A stretch of 64,000 bases of DNA, taken from assembly GCA_000310025.1 (NCBI GenBank), contig FN649749.1, positions 3,294,762-3,358,761 of the forward strand, given 5' to 3'. Of this stretch, positions 37,831 through 48,700 are shown piece after piece (positions within the stretch are counted from its first letter, which is position 1; each line of letters starts with the position of its first letter). Under the pieces are notes generated by a model. It did no database searches. It had not been told where the DNA came from and worked only from the letters and a program-made list of their open reading frames with translations. A program made the translations under genes and the position numbers. Source of the stretch: Ectocarpus siliculosus. Taxonomy: Eukaryota > Sar > Phaeophyceae > Ectocarpales > Ectocarpaceae.

Positions 37831-38133
37831 AGCGAATATTTCAGATGGATCCTACCAAAGGGGGGAGGAGTCTGAAATTGATTGGTGTTTATTGGAGTTG
37901 GTAGAAGGAGTGGGCATTTATATTATATGGCAAAGAGTATGTCTGCGTGCTTGCAGGAGAGGAGGCATGCGCACCGAGATAAGGCAGCTGCCCGCAGGAC
38001 ATTCCGTTTGCGCCCGATCACGTTGGAGCATCAGCAGTGCTGGAGCACAGGGACTGCTAGACGTACGATTGGACAACACTCTGCCAGCTGCTGGTTTAGG
38101 ACATTCTGTTGCGGGAGCTAGTGTTGTCGTCTT
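37831..38133 (+). repeat. split direct repeat A1
   Basis: It begins AGCGAATATTTCAGATGG and ends GTTGTCGTCTT. A2 at 43121-43419 is nearly identical. Confidence 0.9.
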
Positions 38134-38846
38134 TTCCGACGGGTTCGTTCGCTTGCGCGGGGTACCGGCCGAGTTTGCATCATGCGACAGCAGATATCAT
38201 CGAGCATGTCCGAAGCACCCGATCACTTCTGGTGTGCTGAGTGATGGTCACATAGAGCGGTACGAGCGCGTGTTCGCGTTCCTATGTACGCATACAGCAT
38301 ATATTATGTCTCACCGACAATGTGGTTAGGTGGCCGCGGTGCGTGTGCTGGTTGCGCGGGAGAGGCGCCGCGGCCGGTTATGGGTGTCGCATTACAGGGC
38401 ACCGTGCCGAAGGTGGAATTCGGGGTGCTGCGTGCGGTTATGATGTGACTGCGGTCCCAATTTTTAAACTTCAACGCATCGACTATGAGAAAGATGCGAA
38501 AGACAGGACCGCATCGAAAACGCGTTGTGCTTTCCGGTCCCGTAGTGTCAGAGACACTATGGTGTGATTATCAGAAATACTGATCGCGAGACGAGACACA
38601 TCGTCTGGGGTGTTTGTCGCAGTGCGACAAGGGTGGTGGATTGGTGACAAACAAAACTGCCGTCCAAACCCAGTGCCAAACCCACACACAAAAACAAATC
38701 TATTTTCGGTTGTTATTGCTGCTTGTCATGTCGTGTACACTTGATGGACGGTTTTTTTTTTTTCCCACGAGGTTTTCCAGAAGTCAATGTGGACCGGATG
38801 AGAAGGGTGAGATGATTGATTGTCCAACATGGTACAATTGTAGCGA

Positions 38847-39840
38847 CTAATCGGGTGACGAGTCGTGGTTACCAGGAGCCGAAAGCAAGATGTATGGCGT
38901 GAATGTCGCTGGTGCGACTGCGAAACGGCATGCGGCCGTCATGACACAGACTGAATCTTACATGGGCCGGTTGTGCACGCGCGAATGCGGGTCGTCGTGC
39001 ATGGAATAATCGGTGGAACGGCGAGATAAACAAAACAAGTCAATAGATATGGAGCTGGTTACGCTGGAGCGTATGGTTGCCGGCTCACGGCCTATTGATG
39101 GTCGCGTCTCATCAGGTGATGCGTCGTGGTTATCAGGAGCCGAAAGCAAGACGTATGGCATGTAGGTCGCTGGTGCGACTGCGGAACGGCATGCGGCCGT
39201 CATGACACATACTGAATCTTACCTGGGCCGGTTGGGCGCGCGCGACTGTGGGTCGTCGTGCATGGAAAATCGGTGGAACGGCAAGATAGGTCAATAGATA
39301 TGGAGCTGGTTACGCTGGAGCGCATGGTTGCCGGCTCACGGCCTATTGATGGTAGCGTCTCATCAGGTGATGCGTCGTGGTTATCAGGAGCCGAAAGCAA
39401 GATGTATGGCATGTAGGTCGCTGGTGCGACTGCGGAACGGCGTGCGGCCGTCATGACACACACTGAATCTTACATGGGCCGGTTGTGCGTGCGCGACTGT
39501 AGGTCGTCGTGCGTCAAATAATCGATGGAACAGCACGATAAACAGAACAAGTCAATAGATATGGAGCTGGTTATGCTGGAGCGCATGGTTGCCGGCTCAC
39601 GGCCTCTTGATGGTAGACCAGGATGGCGGGTCGTTGGAGATGATCCGTGGTGGTCAGGAACCGCGCGCCAGGTGTATGGCATGTAGGTCGCTGGTGCGAC
39701 TGCGAGAAGGTATGCGGTCGTCATGACACATACCAAATGTTGCATGGGCCGGTTGTGCACGCCCGAATGTGGGTTGTAGTGCACGGGATAGTCGGTGGAA
39801 CGACATAATTTGGTGGAAAGAACCAATATATGTAGAGTTG
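38847..39840. repeat. tandem repeat of about 250-270 bp, four copies
   Basis: The word GTCGCTGGTGCGACTGCG recurs near 38904, 39166, 39417 and 39687. Shared blocks include GCGGCCGTCATGACACA and GAGCTGGTTACGCTGGAGCG. A diverged fifth copy lies at 40437-40605. The minus strand is open over much of each unit (three ORFs of 81-118 codons), which I read as chance. It sits between A1 and the gag-like ORF. Confidence 0.85.
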
Positions 39841-40811
39841 GTTACGCTGGTGTGTATGGTACCGGCTTACGGCCTCGCGTCTCGCCCACTTGTTGCGCAT
39901 CGATGTGGTAAACCCAGACACCTGTGTCGATGTTGCTAGTACAGGTGGGCAGGGAGACAGGGTTTGTTGCCTTTTCCTGGCATGCTTGTAGCAAGGAAAA
40001 ACAAACATGCGAGACTACGGGAGTGGAGAGAGACACGGAACCAACATGTATGCCGTCATATGATGAGACTACATACATGTGCCGCATGGGTGCGGGCGTC
40101 TTCTTATGGACACCTCTAAACAAGAATTGCTGTCTATCGGTGCACACAGCTTCGCATCCCGCTAGCCCGTGGCGCATCAAATAAATCGATAAATCCGTCG
40201 ATGACGCTGGTATGAATGGGAAGGAATCGTCTCACATACGAGGGATGGAGGGGTGGGTATGCAAGAAACCATAGCTGGACGGAGCCAAAACACAAACGCG
40301 CTCGTGGAAAGTCGACACATGTACTGGTGTACATGATCGCGCAACTTATTGGCCTACGTCCGGTGATGTCTAGGCACAGTGGTTCACATCTGAGAAGGGG
40401 AGCATGTGGTTCATTGCACACCATGATGGCGTGTCGTCTGGGGACGAGTCGTGGTTGTCAGGAGCCGGCCGCCAGATGTATGACATATATGTTGCTAATA
40501 GCGTGCCTACGAGACGGAAGGCGGCCGTCATGACACACGATGTATCTTGCAATGACCGGTCTGGTACACGCGACTGGTGGGTCGTCGTGCACTGCTTGAG
40601 GGGTACATGGTCCGACTGCACCGGCTATTACACGAGCGAGGAGATGTTACTGTGCGCGCTGGTAGGCAGGTGGATACCGTGACGCGTTTACTACATCATC
40701 GTTCTGACGTCCCCCATATATAATTTCGTCCTTGTGTCTTCATACCCAATTGTTCGCCCGTGATCAGGATATTGATCGGTCATCGGGGGGCCGTCGTCGG
40801 GGGACGGAGGT

Positions 40812-41957
40812 ATGAGTCGGGACGGGGACGTCTCGGATGAGTCCGTGATTGGCCGCGAGGAGTACCAGGCGGAAAGGCAGGACAGCGCTAACGAACGGGC
40901 CATTATTAGCGCGTCGGTTGAGGACCTCAAAACCGACATGGCGGCGAGGTTCGAGGAGGCGCTGGCGGCCGTACGCGCTCGGAGCGACGGGTCTGCGGCG
41001 GGTGGTGCTGCCGGGGTTGCGCCAGCGCCGATGTATGGGGGCGCGGGGGCCCAGGGCTCCTCGTCCGATGCAGTCGTTACCGAGCTAGGACGTAGAGCCA
41101 CGGACCATGCTGAGGTCCCCTTGCCTAGCGAACGGGATACGCCACCCCCCTTTCCCCCTGGGTGTCGCATTCCCCCCGGTTCAGGAGGCGGTCGTTCCGA
41201 CTCGTTTTGCGTGAAGCCCTATGTAGACGGTGGTATCCTTGTCGAAGTCATGTGGATCCCGACTGGCGCACGGTGTAAAGTGTCGTCCGCGTCGTGTGAA
41301 TCGGACCATTTCCGTGTGTTTGGCGCGCGAGGGCCTGGGGACCCCCCCCCCCTGTTGTCTCCGCATAAACTCTCTTCGTGGCAAACACGATTGTGTGTGC
41401 TAGGGTGGGACATTGATATAGTAGCTATGACGATTTCGGTTCCCGCAGACAAGCTGGCACGTCTGCGGGCGACAATCCGCGAGTGGCCCCCCAAGCGCCA
41501 CTGTGCTTCCGAGTCCGAGTTGCGGGGGGTGATTGGTTCGCTGTTGCATATATGTGAAGTCGTGCGGCCTGGTAAATACTTTGTTCGCCGTGTGCTCAAC
41601 CAGTTGGGGCTCCCGCCGGTGCAATTGACAGCCCGGGGGCAGGAGCGGACACGGATAGGTCCCGAGTTTCATGCAGAGATGCAGTTTTGGCGTCTGATGG
41701 TAGACGGGGGCTTGGGGTCGCCGTCGCGGGTGTTAACAGCCCCACTTGTTAATTTGTTTGTTTTTTCGATCAACCATATTCGTGTTTTTTGTGGTCAGAT
41801 GCATCTGGTGATGCCATGGGGGGGTATTTCTTGCATGCTGAATTCCGTTCGGGAGTATAATGGTGTTTCGAATTCAGTCAGGACGTGCGGGAGCGGTTTC
41901 GCCAGCAGGCTGAGGTCTTGGACCCGGAGGTCGCCGATATTTGTACCGGCGTTTTAG
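40812..41957 (+). pseudogene. gag-like N-terminus fused to reverse transcriptase remnant
   Basis: A 381-codon frame. Residues 1-110 are polar and helical (gag-like). From about 137 it reads YVDGGILVE, matching the YVDD catalytic box of RT but with the second Asp replaced by Gly. LGWDIDIVAMTISVPADKL and then VVRPGKYFVRRVLNQLGLP follow; these are typical C-terminal RT words of DIRS-order elements. The RT fingers and first catalytic Asp are absent, so most of the RT domain has been deleted between gag and the YVDD box. Confidence 0.7.
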
Positions 41958-42046
41958 CTGCGAGTACGTCCGCGAGTCAGTTGCGCAGTCGTCTCGAAGA
42001 ACTTACAGGTCGGGTTGGCGGGCTTAGTGTGTTTTTCGCGGGTTGA
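41792..42046 (+). pseudogene. RNase H remnant of the retroelement
   Basis: In a different frame from the RT remnant, it reads WSDASGDAMGGYFLHAEF, a premature TAA, and then WCFEFSQDVRERFRQQAEV. SDAS carries the RNase H metal-binding Asp. The frame change and the stop show decay. Confidence 0.6.
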
Positions 42047-42854
42047 TTAGCGAGTCGGTGTACCTCTCGGGGGAGGCGGACGATACGGTGCTGGGACAAG
42101 CACTCCTGGAATTTGTGGCGTGGTGTTGTGCAGGTAAGGGTAACGTTGCACCGACCATTTCCGGCAAGCTCGCCGCTGTACAGTATTTTCATCGCGTCGA
42201 TAGGCAGGTCTATGCTTGGCGTTGTCGTATTTTCTGGTGGCGCGTTCGGATGTGATTTTGCCACGATGTCGGGACACTGCCACCAGGTGCATTGTTTGCG
42301 GCGGAGCGACGTCGAGTTTTTCGACGGGGAGCACGTGTTAACCCCGTTGCACTGGCACAAGGCTACGGGTGTCCGGGTTCGGTTTCGTGGCCACAAGGGA
42401 GATCAGTCGGAAATGGGGGCGTACGTTACACGAGTGCGCGATGTCGCACGAGGTCCGAGTTCTCAGATTGGCGCCGGTGGCGGTGCCGTGGCGGTGTTGG
42501 TGGAATTGATGGCGTGCCATCTTGCTTTGCCTGAGAACGCCCCTCTGTGCTCGTTTCGTTGCAGTAGGAGCAGGTCGGTTAAGGTTTGGGGATATTCCAA
42601 AGCTCTTAGCGCCCTTCGCCAGATTGTGGAGAAGGTAGGTGGCGACCCGAGACAGGTTGGCTTGCATTCATTGAGGATCGGGGCCGCCACCACGTTGGCA
42701 GCGGGAGGAGACGTACCGGATAGAATTATACAGAGAGGGTAGATGGAAGGAAGGGTCCGGTACGTACAAGATATATACTCGGGACAATATGGTAGACGTA
42801 GACATAGTATCCCGTAAACTAGCAAAGGGATGGAAGGAGCAGAAGGAGGGTTAG
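42043..42854 (+). pseudogene. tyrosine recombinase of the retroelement, frameshifted
   Basis: Frame 1 (42043-42255) resembles the helical core-binding part (LGQALLEFVAWCCAGKGNV). Frame 2 (to 42742) holds CLRRSDVEF and GLHSLRIGAATTLAAGGD, the H-x-x-R box. After a one-base slip at the G-run near 42738 a third stretch reads GRWKEGSGTYKIYTRD with the nucleophile-type Tyr. At least two frameshifts mean it cannot be translated as one protein. Confidence 0.75.
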
Positions 42855-42909
42855 CATATACGAAGGTACGGGCAAGGGAGACAGAATGCCGTCCCACTAA
42901 ACGTCGATG

Positions 42910-43120
42910 TTGGTGGATGTCAATGGTAGAGTACCATTGGGGGTCTCGGTATACTGAGACGACATTTTGTTAGGCCCAGCCAGTTGACATGAAAGGAAAC
43001 TTGGATTCTGGATGAGAGAGGGAAGCGACCGGTGTCGCCCCCTCGTTATTTGCCAGAGAGTTACCTTTCAGACTTCGTGGAAAATAATAATAAAAATGAC
43101 ACTTCGGAAAAATACAATAA
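42910..43120 (+). repeat. split direct repeat B1
   Basis: It runs from TTGGTGGATGTCAATGG to GGAAAAATACAATAA and is repeated as B2 at 43569-43786. It abuts A2 with no gap. Confidence 0.9.
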
Positions 43121-43419
43121 AGCGAATATTTCAGATGGATCCTACCAAAGGGGGGAGGAGTCTGAAATTGGTGTTTATTGGAGTTGGTAGAAGGAGTGGG
43201 CATTTATATTATATGGCAAAGAGTATGTCTGCGTGCTTGCAGGAGAGGAGGCATGCGCACCGAGATAAGGCAGCTGCCCGCAGGACATTCCGTTTGCGCC
43301 CGATCACGTTGGAGCATCAGCAGTGCTGGAGCACAGGGACTGCTAGACGTACGATTGGACAACACTCTGCCAGCTGCTGGTTTAGGACATTCTGTTGCGG
43401 GAGCTAGTGTTGTCGTCTT
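43121..43419 (+). repeat. split direct repeat A2
   Basis: Second copy of A1, lacking four bases (ATTG) present in A1. Confidence 0.9.
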
Positions 43420-43568
43420 CCCACCCACGCCACCCTCGATTTTTTTTTTCCGAAAGAGGGGGGGGGGGGGGGGGAAAACAGGGGGGATTTTTACCGGGAA
43501 AAAATTTAGAAAAAATGTCGATTTTTGATTGCTTTTTTTCCCCGGGGAACTGGGTGATGAGGGTCTGA

Positions 43569-43786
43569 TTGGTGGATGTGGATGTCAATGGTAGAGTACC
43601 ATTGGGGGTCTCGGTATACTGAGACGACATTTTGTTAGGCCCAGCCAGTTGACATGAAAGGAAACTTGGATTCTGGATGAGAGAGGGAAGCGACCGGTGT
43701 CGCCCCCTCGTTATTTGCCAGAGAGTTACCTTTCAGACTTCGTGGAAAATAATAATAAAAATGACACTTCGGAAAAATACAATAAA
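43569..43786 (+). repeat. split direct repeat B2 (right terminus)
   Basis: Copy of B1 with a short duplication (TGGATG) near its start. The element ends at ATACAATAA before ACTTTATG. Confidence 0.88.
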
Positions 43787-44517
43787 CTTTATGATTCAGG
43801 AGGTAGGTAGGTGTGCCGGACGCCGGATACCACACAAAAAAAGCCAATCCATCCGTGGTGGTTCACCATGAACTTTTAAGGCGTGGAGTTAGTCACCATG
43901 TCAAGGCCGCACGATTACATACATAGTCTACGCTTTCTCCGCATTTTAATTATAGACAGATACAAGAAGAGTGTGTGCGAGAGAAAAAATCATGATGGAT
44001 CTTTCTTTTCTTTTCTTCGTCTTCTTGTTGTGCAGATAGATTTGCGCAGCGACACACAACGAAGGGCTCACATAGATACACTTGGGCTGACATACTATTT
44101 GATGCACCTCTGTAGTCTTATGTCTTTGTTCATGTCGTTCGTTCGAGTCATCATCGTCACATCCATCATACACAAATAGGCAGTCACAACATCACCAAGG
44201 ATTGAACACGGGAAGTAAAGGCACGTCGTGGACCGACCTAAGCACACGAACGAACAAGATGACCAAATATGACAGATGTTTCGACATTTCCTCAAAATGA
44301 AAATGGGGGTCTCAGTCTGCGCTTTCCCGAAATAAGCACTACCCAAATCTTGTTGCATCTCCCGCCAAAGCCTCATCAAGAACGACACCGTTCAAATCCT
44401 ACTACCCAAATGCCGCAACACTCCCGGGTTCAATGGATCAAACAATTACTTATTGCCATTCATTCCACAAGCAAGCCGCTTGCTGCTCATTACCGCTCCT
44501 ACATGCAGCCAGTCAAT
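43787..44517. other. region between retroelement and cNBD gene
   Basis: No gene or repeat recognised; it contains the presumed 3' UTR of the minus-strand cNBD gene. Confidence 0.5.
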
Positions 44518-45726
44518 TCAAGGTCGCCAAGCCGACCGTGACTTCGCGTTCCCCATCTTGCTCATCACGAACGCGCCCCGGTGCGCACGTTGCGCCGCCA
44601 TCATCCCGGCCGAGGCCGACTCCCGCGTCTTGAAGGCCCGACAAACACGCCTCCTCTGCGGGCGAGAGGACACCGCCCGCTTGGCCGCCGCCAGTTCCCG
44701 GTGTTCCCACAGCTCCAGCGTTGTGGCGATGGACACCGACGACGCCGCACTTCTCAACGAAGAGGAGGAGGGTGGGGTGCTGCTTGAGGCACACAGCGCG
44801 GCGCCTCCGGCTAAATCGTTCCCCGAGGAGCACAACCAGCTAACCCCACTCCCGACATCACCAACACTTTCATCACCAACATGAACAACGCCGATGCCGC
44901 CGCGACAAGCACAGCACGGCGAGCTCCCCTGTCCAATCGGAAACGAACTCTTGTCGCCACCCTTATCCCTCAACACATCATCAGTGGGCCGTCTTCTTGT
45001 GTCCGCGGCGGCGGCGGTGGAAGGGCGACGGTCGACCTGCCGGTTCTTTCTCTGCCGGCAATGCTTCCGGCGGTGGCTCCGCTTGCTGTGCGGTGGTGAC
45101 GACCCCGTGAGCGTACCCGGCCGGAGCCCGCTCCCTCTTCCAGGGCTGCTGTTTCTCTCGCTGGAGAAGGAAACCGACGTCGTCGCGTCTACCGCCACCG
45201 CGGTAAGGGGGTTGAAGTCGCAGCCGGTGAGCGAGGTGGAGTTGACGCCCGGCGGCCCCAGGCGGATGAAGTCTGAGGAAGCCGCCGCTGTCTGCCGTTC
45301 CCATGGCCCTCCTCCTGCTGTTCTTTTCCCTCTTTCCCCGGTGGAGTGCTCCCGCGCCGGCTCTGCCGCTGCTATGCCCTCGCCGCCGCTCGAGCAGCGC
45401 GGAAGGTCGTGGGTGCCATGGCTTCTTTCGGCTTTCTCTTGTCGCAGAGACGAGGAGGGCCAACAGGTGAATTGTGGTGTTTTTGGAGACCCTGTGTCGT
45501 TGTCGTCGTTGTCAGTGTTGCCACCCGCGTCGAAGTGGTCCCGCTCTAGCTGGCGCGCTACCGGCTGCAGCAACGCCGGCGCGGACGATATTGTGGTGAC
45601 GGGCGCAGGTGCTGACTGTGGCCTCGAGAACGAATACTGAGGAGGCTGTTGTTGATGTTGTTGCTGTTGTTGCTGTTGCTGTTGATACTGCTGCTGCGGC
45701 GGCTGCTGCTGTTGCTGCTGTTGTTG

Positions 45727-45758
<32 letters not shown>

Positions 45759-48700
45759 TGTCTCCTTGTTGTTGTTTCTCTGGTTTTCCTTCGTCGCCAT
45801 CACCCCGAGACCACAACCATGGGGTCCAAACAGCCGCCATAACGTTCATCCTGCCAAGAGCGAGCGGTTCCGTTGTGAACGCCAGTGGTAGATCGGTCCG
45901 GTACGAGAGGGCAGGCACGCGCGGTACATCACGCATTTTCCCTTTTTGTTATTTTGCAATCAGAGCGCGAGGCGCACGCACACTTAGGCTCTATTTCGCG
46001 CCGCAGAGGAAACGGGGTTCCATTGTGCAGGCAAGCATCACTGAAAACCATCTCATTTCCCAGGCGCTCTTGCGAAAACACCACCTCGGTTGACAAGAGG
46101 AATGGTCATTTACCTCTGCACACGGCATATCATTTCGTTCCGTCCTGGCGTTGCAGAATCGAGCACGCTACCGCCATGTTCATAGAAACCCTCACCTCTC
46201 CTCCAAGCCCGATCCCCCCTGGATTCCGGAGAACAGCGGTACGGGTGTCAGCATCACGGGAGGCGGTCTTGTCCTCGACTTCGTCAGGTTCGGCAATGCA
46301 TCGTTGCTGCATGTTCCGGAAAGAAGACAAGGGGGGCCATTCATGTTGGGCGGCGGCCGCACGCGGAAGGGGTGCACGGGCATCAGTCTTGACTGAACAA
46401 AAAACTCGCTTGTATATACGAACAGAGAGCGAGATGCTACTGCGGGGTCTTCTGTTGAACGACAAATACACAAGAACAAATCATAGACTGGCCAGTGGAT
46501 CGAAGTCGAGCCGTTGGCTGGTCGTCTCACCGTCCTCTCCTCCCCACCCATATCCTCAAACATGGGTTTTCTGCGCACCGAAAGAACAAGGGCTCGAATG
46601 ATCTCGTCGCACGACCTAGGTCCAAAACAAGCGCGGGCCGAAGCGCTCTCACCCCTAGTCGAGTCAAACGGTACTACAACAGCCGGCGGACTTTCGCGGT
46701 AGTGAGGTCCGTATGTACCTTGACCAGTTCCGCGGGAGAGAGCGCTCTCCGCCAATCCCTGCGGCCGTCAAAGGGCGTTCCTGTCCCGCCGAATCGGCTC
46801 TGCAGCCGTGGCCAACCACACGTGCTCTGGACCGGAGCCGGTACAAAGGCTCAGTCCACACGCCGTCTATCGCTCGGAGAAACGCCTCCGCGGGGATGGC
46901 GAAGAACTGGAGAGGGCACGTGGCCGTGAGGTTGCAGGTGTAGCTGGGTAGCCCGGACAGGGCCTGCGGATGAAAAAAATGATTGAGGGGGGGGGGGGGG
47001 GGCTCATGTTTTAGATGCCGTAGCGGTTTGACCGTTGACCACGCGCCCTCGATAGGTCGGAGCGTTGTTCCCACAGAGCCTTTCGTCGATGCCCAATCGT
47101 TCCTTCCTACTGTGCCAAAGGTGGATCAATCATATTTCCCCTACCCTCATTATTGGTATCACTTCCCGCTGATTGAGGGGAAGGCGAAAAGACCGGGTGA
47201 GCCGACCTGCAGATGAGGAGTTTAGCAAGGGAACTATGTCCAAGCGGACTACCTGACCACCGTGTTGTACAGGAGCCCACTCATCACGGAAGCATGCGTA
47301 CTGCTGCGTGGCCTGATGCCGCTAGGTTTTCCCTCCACCCGATGTCGATCTCGGGAGGTACCTACGGGGTGCGCGGCTGTCTGATTTCCGTCTACAGAGA
47401 CACAACGGAAGTGATTTTTGAGCTTGTGAGCCAGCAGCATCCGAACCTCGCTAGTCCTCTCTCAAACACCTCTTCTACACTGATAGCAAAAAGACAACCT
47501 TGAGCGTCCGACGACTTGCACAATTAACGTTCTTCCCTCCATGCAATTCGCCGAATACCTCACGGCGTTTCGCGCTTGGTGATGTGAGAGCCTGGTCCGG
47601 TGATAACCCGGCGTGCTTTGTAGGGATGCGAGGTCAATGGTCTAATAACGACTACGGAATGCATGACTATGAGTACCCCCCCCCCACCCCCCGCCTCCCA
47701 TGCACACCTCTTCAGCTCCGAACAACTGCCCTGCCCTGATTCGCAGCGAGCTGTAGTTCCTGATGGTATTCTCTCGCGGGTCTCCCAATCGTACAGCCTC
47801 ACCAGACTCGACCAGGAGTACCTGCAAGTGCATGGAAAAACAAGAACTCGCATGCATAAGTCCAAACGAACAAACTCGTCCCTCATGGGCAAATACGTTT
47901 GTCTCTCGAGAACGCGGCGCGGTTTTTTCCCCTCAGTCCTCGCTGGGAATCAACGCCGCGGGGGTTTCGTGACTGCGTGTGCCGTCTCCTGGGGGGGGGA
48001 GGGGTACTCATAGTCGTGCATGCCGTAGTCGTTAGACCATTGACCTTGCATCCCTACAAAGCCGGGACGGAGCACGCCGGGTTCTCACCGGACCAGGCTC
48101 TCACATCACCAAGCGCGAAGCGCCGTGAGGTATTTGGCGAATCGCATGAAGGGTGCGCTGCAGCCTGTCAAGGGTGTTCCGCATCTTGTGCTTACTTCCT
48201 TGCGTACGGATGACAGCTGCGTATGACTTAATTCATTTTCTGGTGCTTTCACTTCCAGAGACAGTTATAAGCACTGCTGTGTAACTGCCTCGAGGGTGCT
48301 TGACCAATTGAACACAACGTGGTGCGATCATCCCCTTTGCGTGGAGTGAGGGTTCTCGACCCCGCACAACATGATCTACTCGACCACCATTCACTATGGT
48401 TACCGCAAAAACAATAAAAAGCCTGAGGCAAAAAAAATGAAGCGGTAACCTGGTGGCCGAGCTCACGAAGTGATCGGCTTTTTTTTCAACGTCGTTGCCA
48501 AGCGATGAAAACCCGACCCCGAGTTGTCTCCTGGGGGGGGTGATATATTCTCGGCGGTCCCACGCCGGCCAAAGCCTTTGCCTGGACGAACCTTGTCCAC
48601 TGCAGAGCCTTTTCGCCGTACCACGGCTGCTGCGGGCTCTTCCCGACGCTCCATGAGCAGGGCTACTTGCTCAAGAGCGGCGGCACTAAATCCTTTCCCA

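Larger units (their letters stand above)
37831..43786 (+). mobile_element. tyrosine-recombinase retrotransposon with split direct repeats (PAT/Ngaro-like), decayed
   Basis: Repeats are in the order A1 (37831-38133), body, B1 (42910-43120), A2 (43121-43419) and B2 (43569-43786). A2 abuts B1 exactly; A1 and B2 form the outer ends. A1/A2 differ mainly by a 4-base indel and B1/B2 by a 6-base duplication. The body carries, in order, a gag-like ORF, an RT remnant, an RNase H remnant and a tyrosine recombinase. Split direct repeats plus a recombinase instead of an integrase define PAT and Ngaro elements of the DIRS order. No target duplication is seen, as expected for recombinase insertion. About 150 bases with an 18-base G-run separate A2 from B2, which is odd or an assembly artefact. 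Confidence 0.82.

Noticed and set aside
38958-39826. Three similar minus-strand ORFs (81, 87 and 118 codons) as a tandem gene family
   Set aside because: They are the same frame of a tandem DNA repeat inside a retroelement; repeat copies explain the similarity and the ORFs start and stop at unit borders.
43422-43568. Unique insert with an 18-base G-run between A2 and B2 as a functional part of the element
   Set aside because: Homopolymer-rich and absent from the canonical layout; an assembly or polymerase artefact is as likely.
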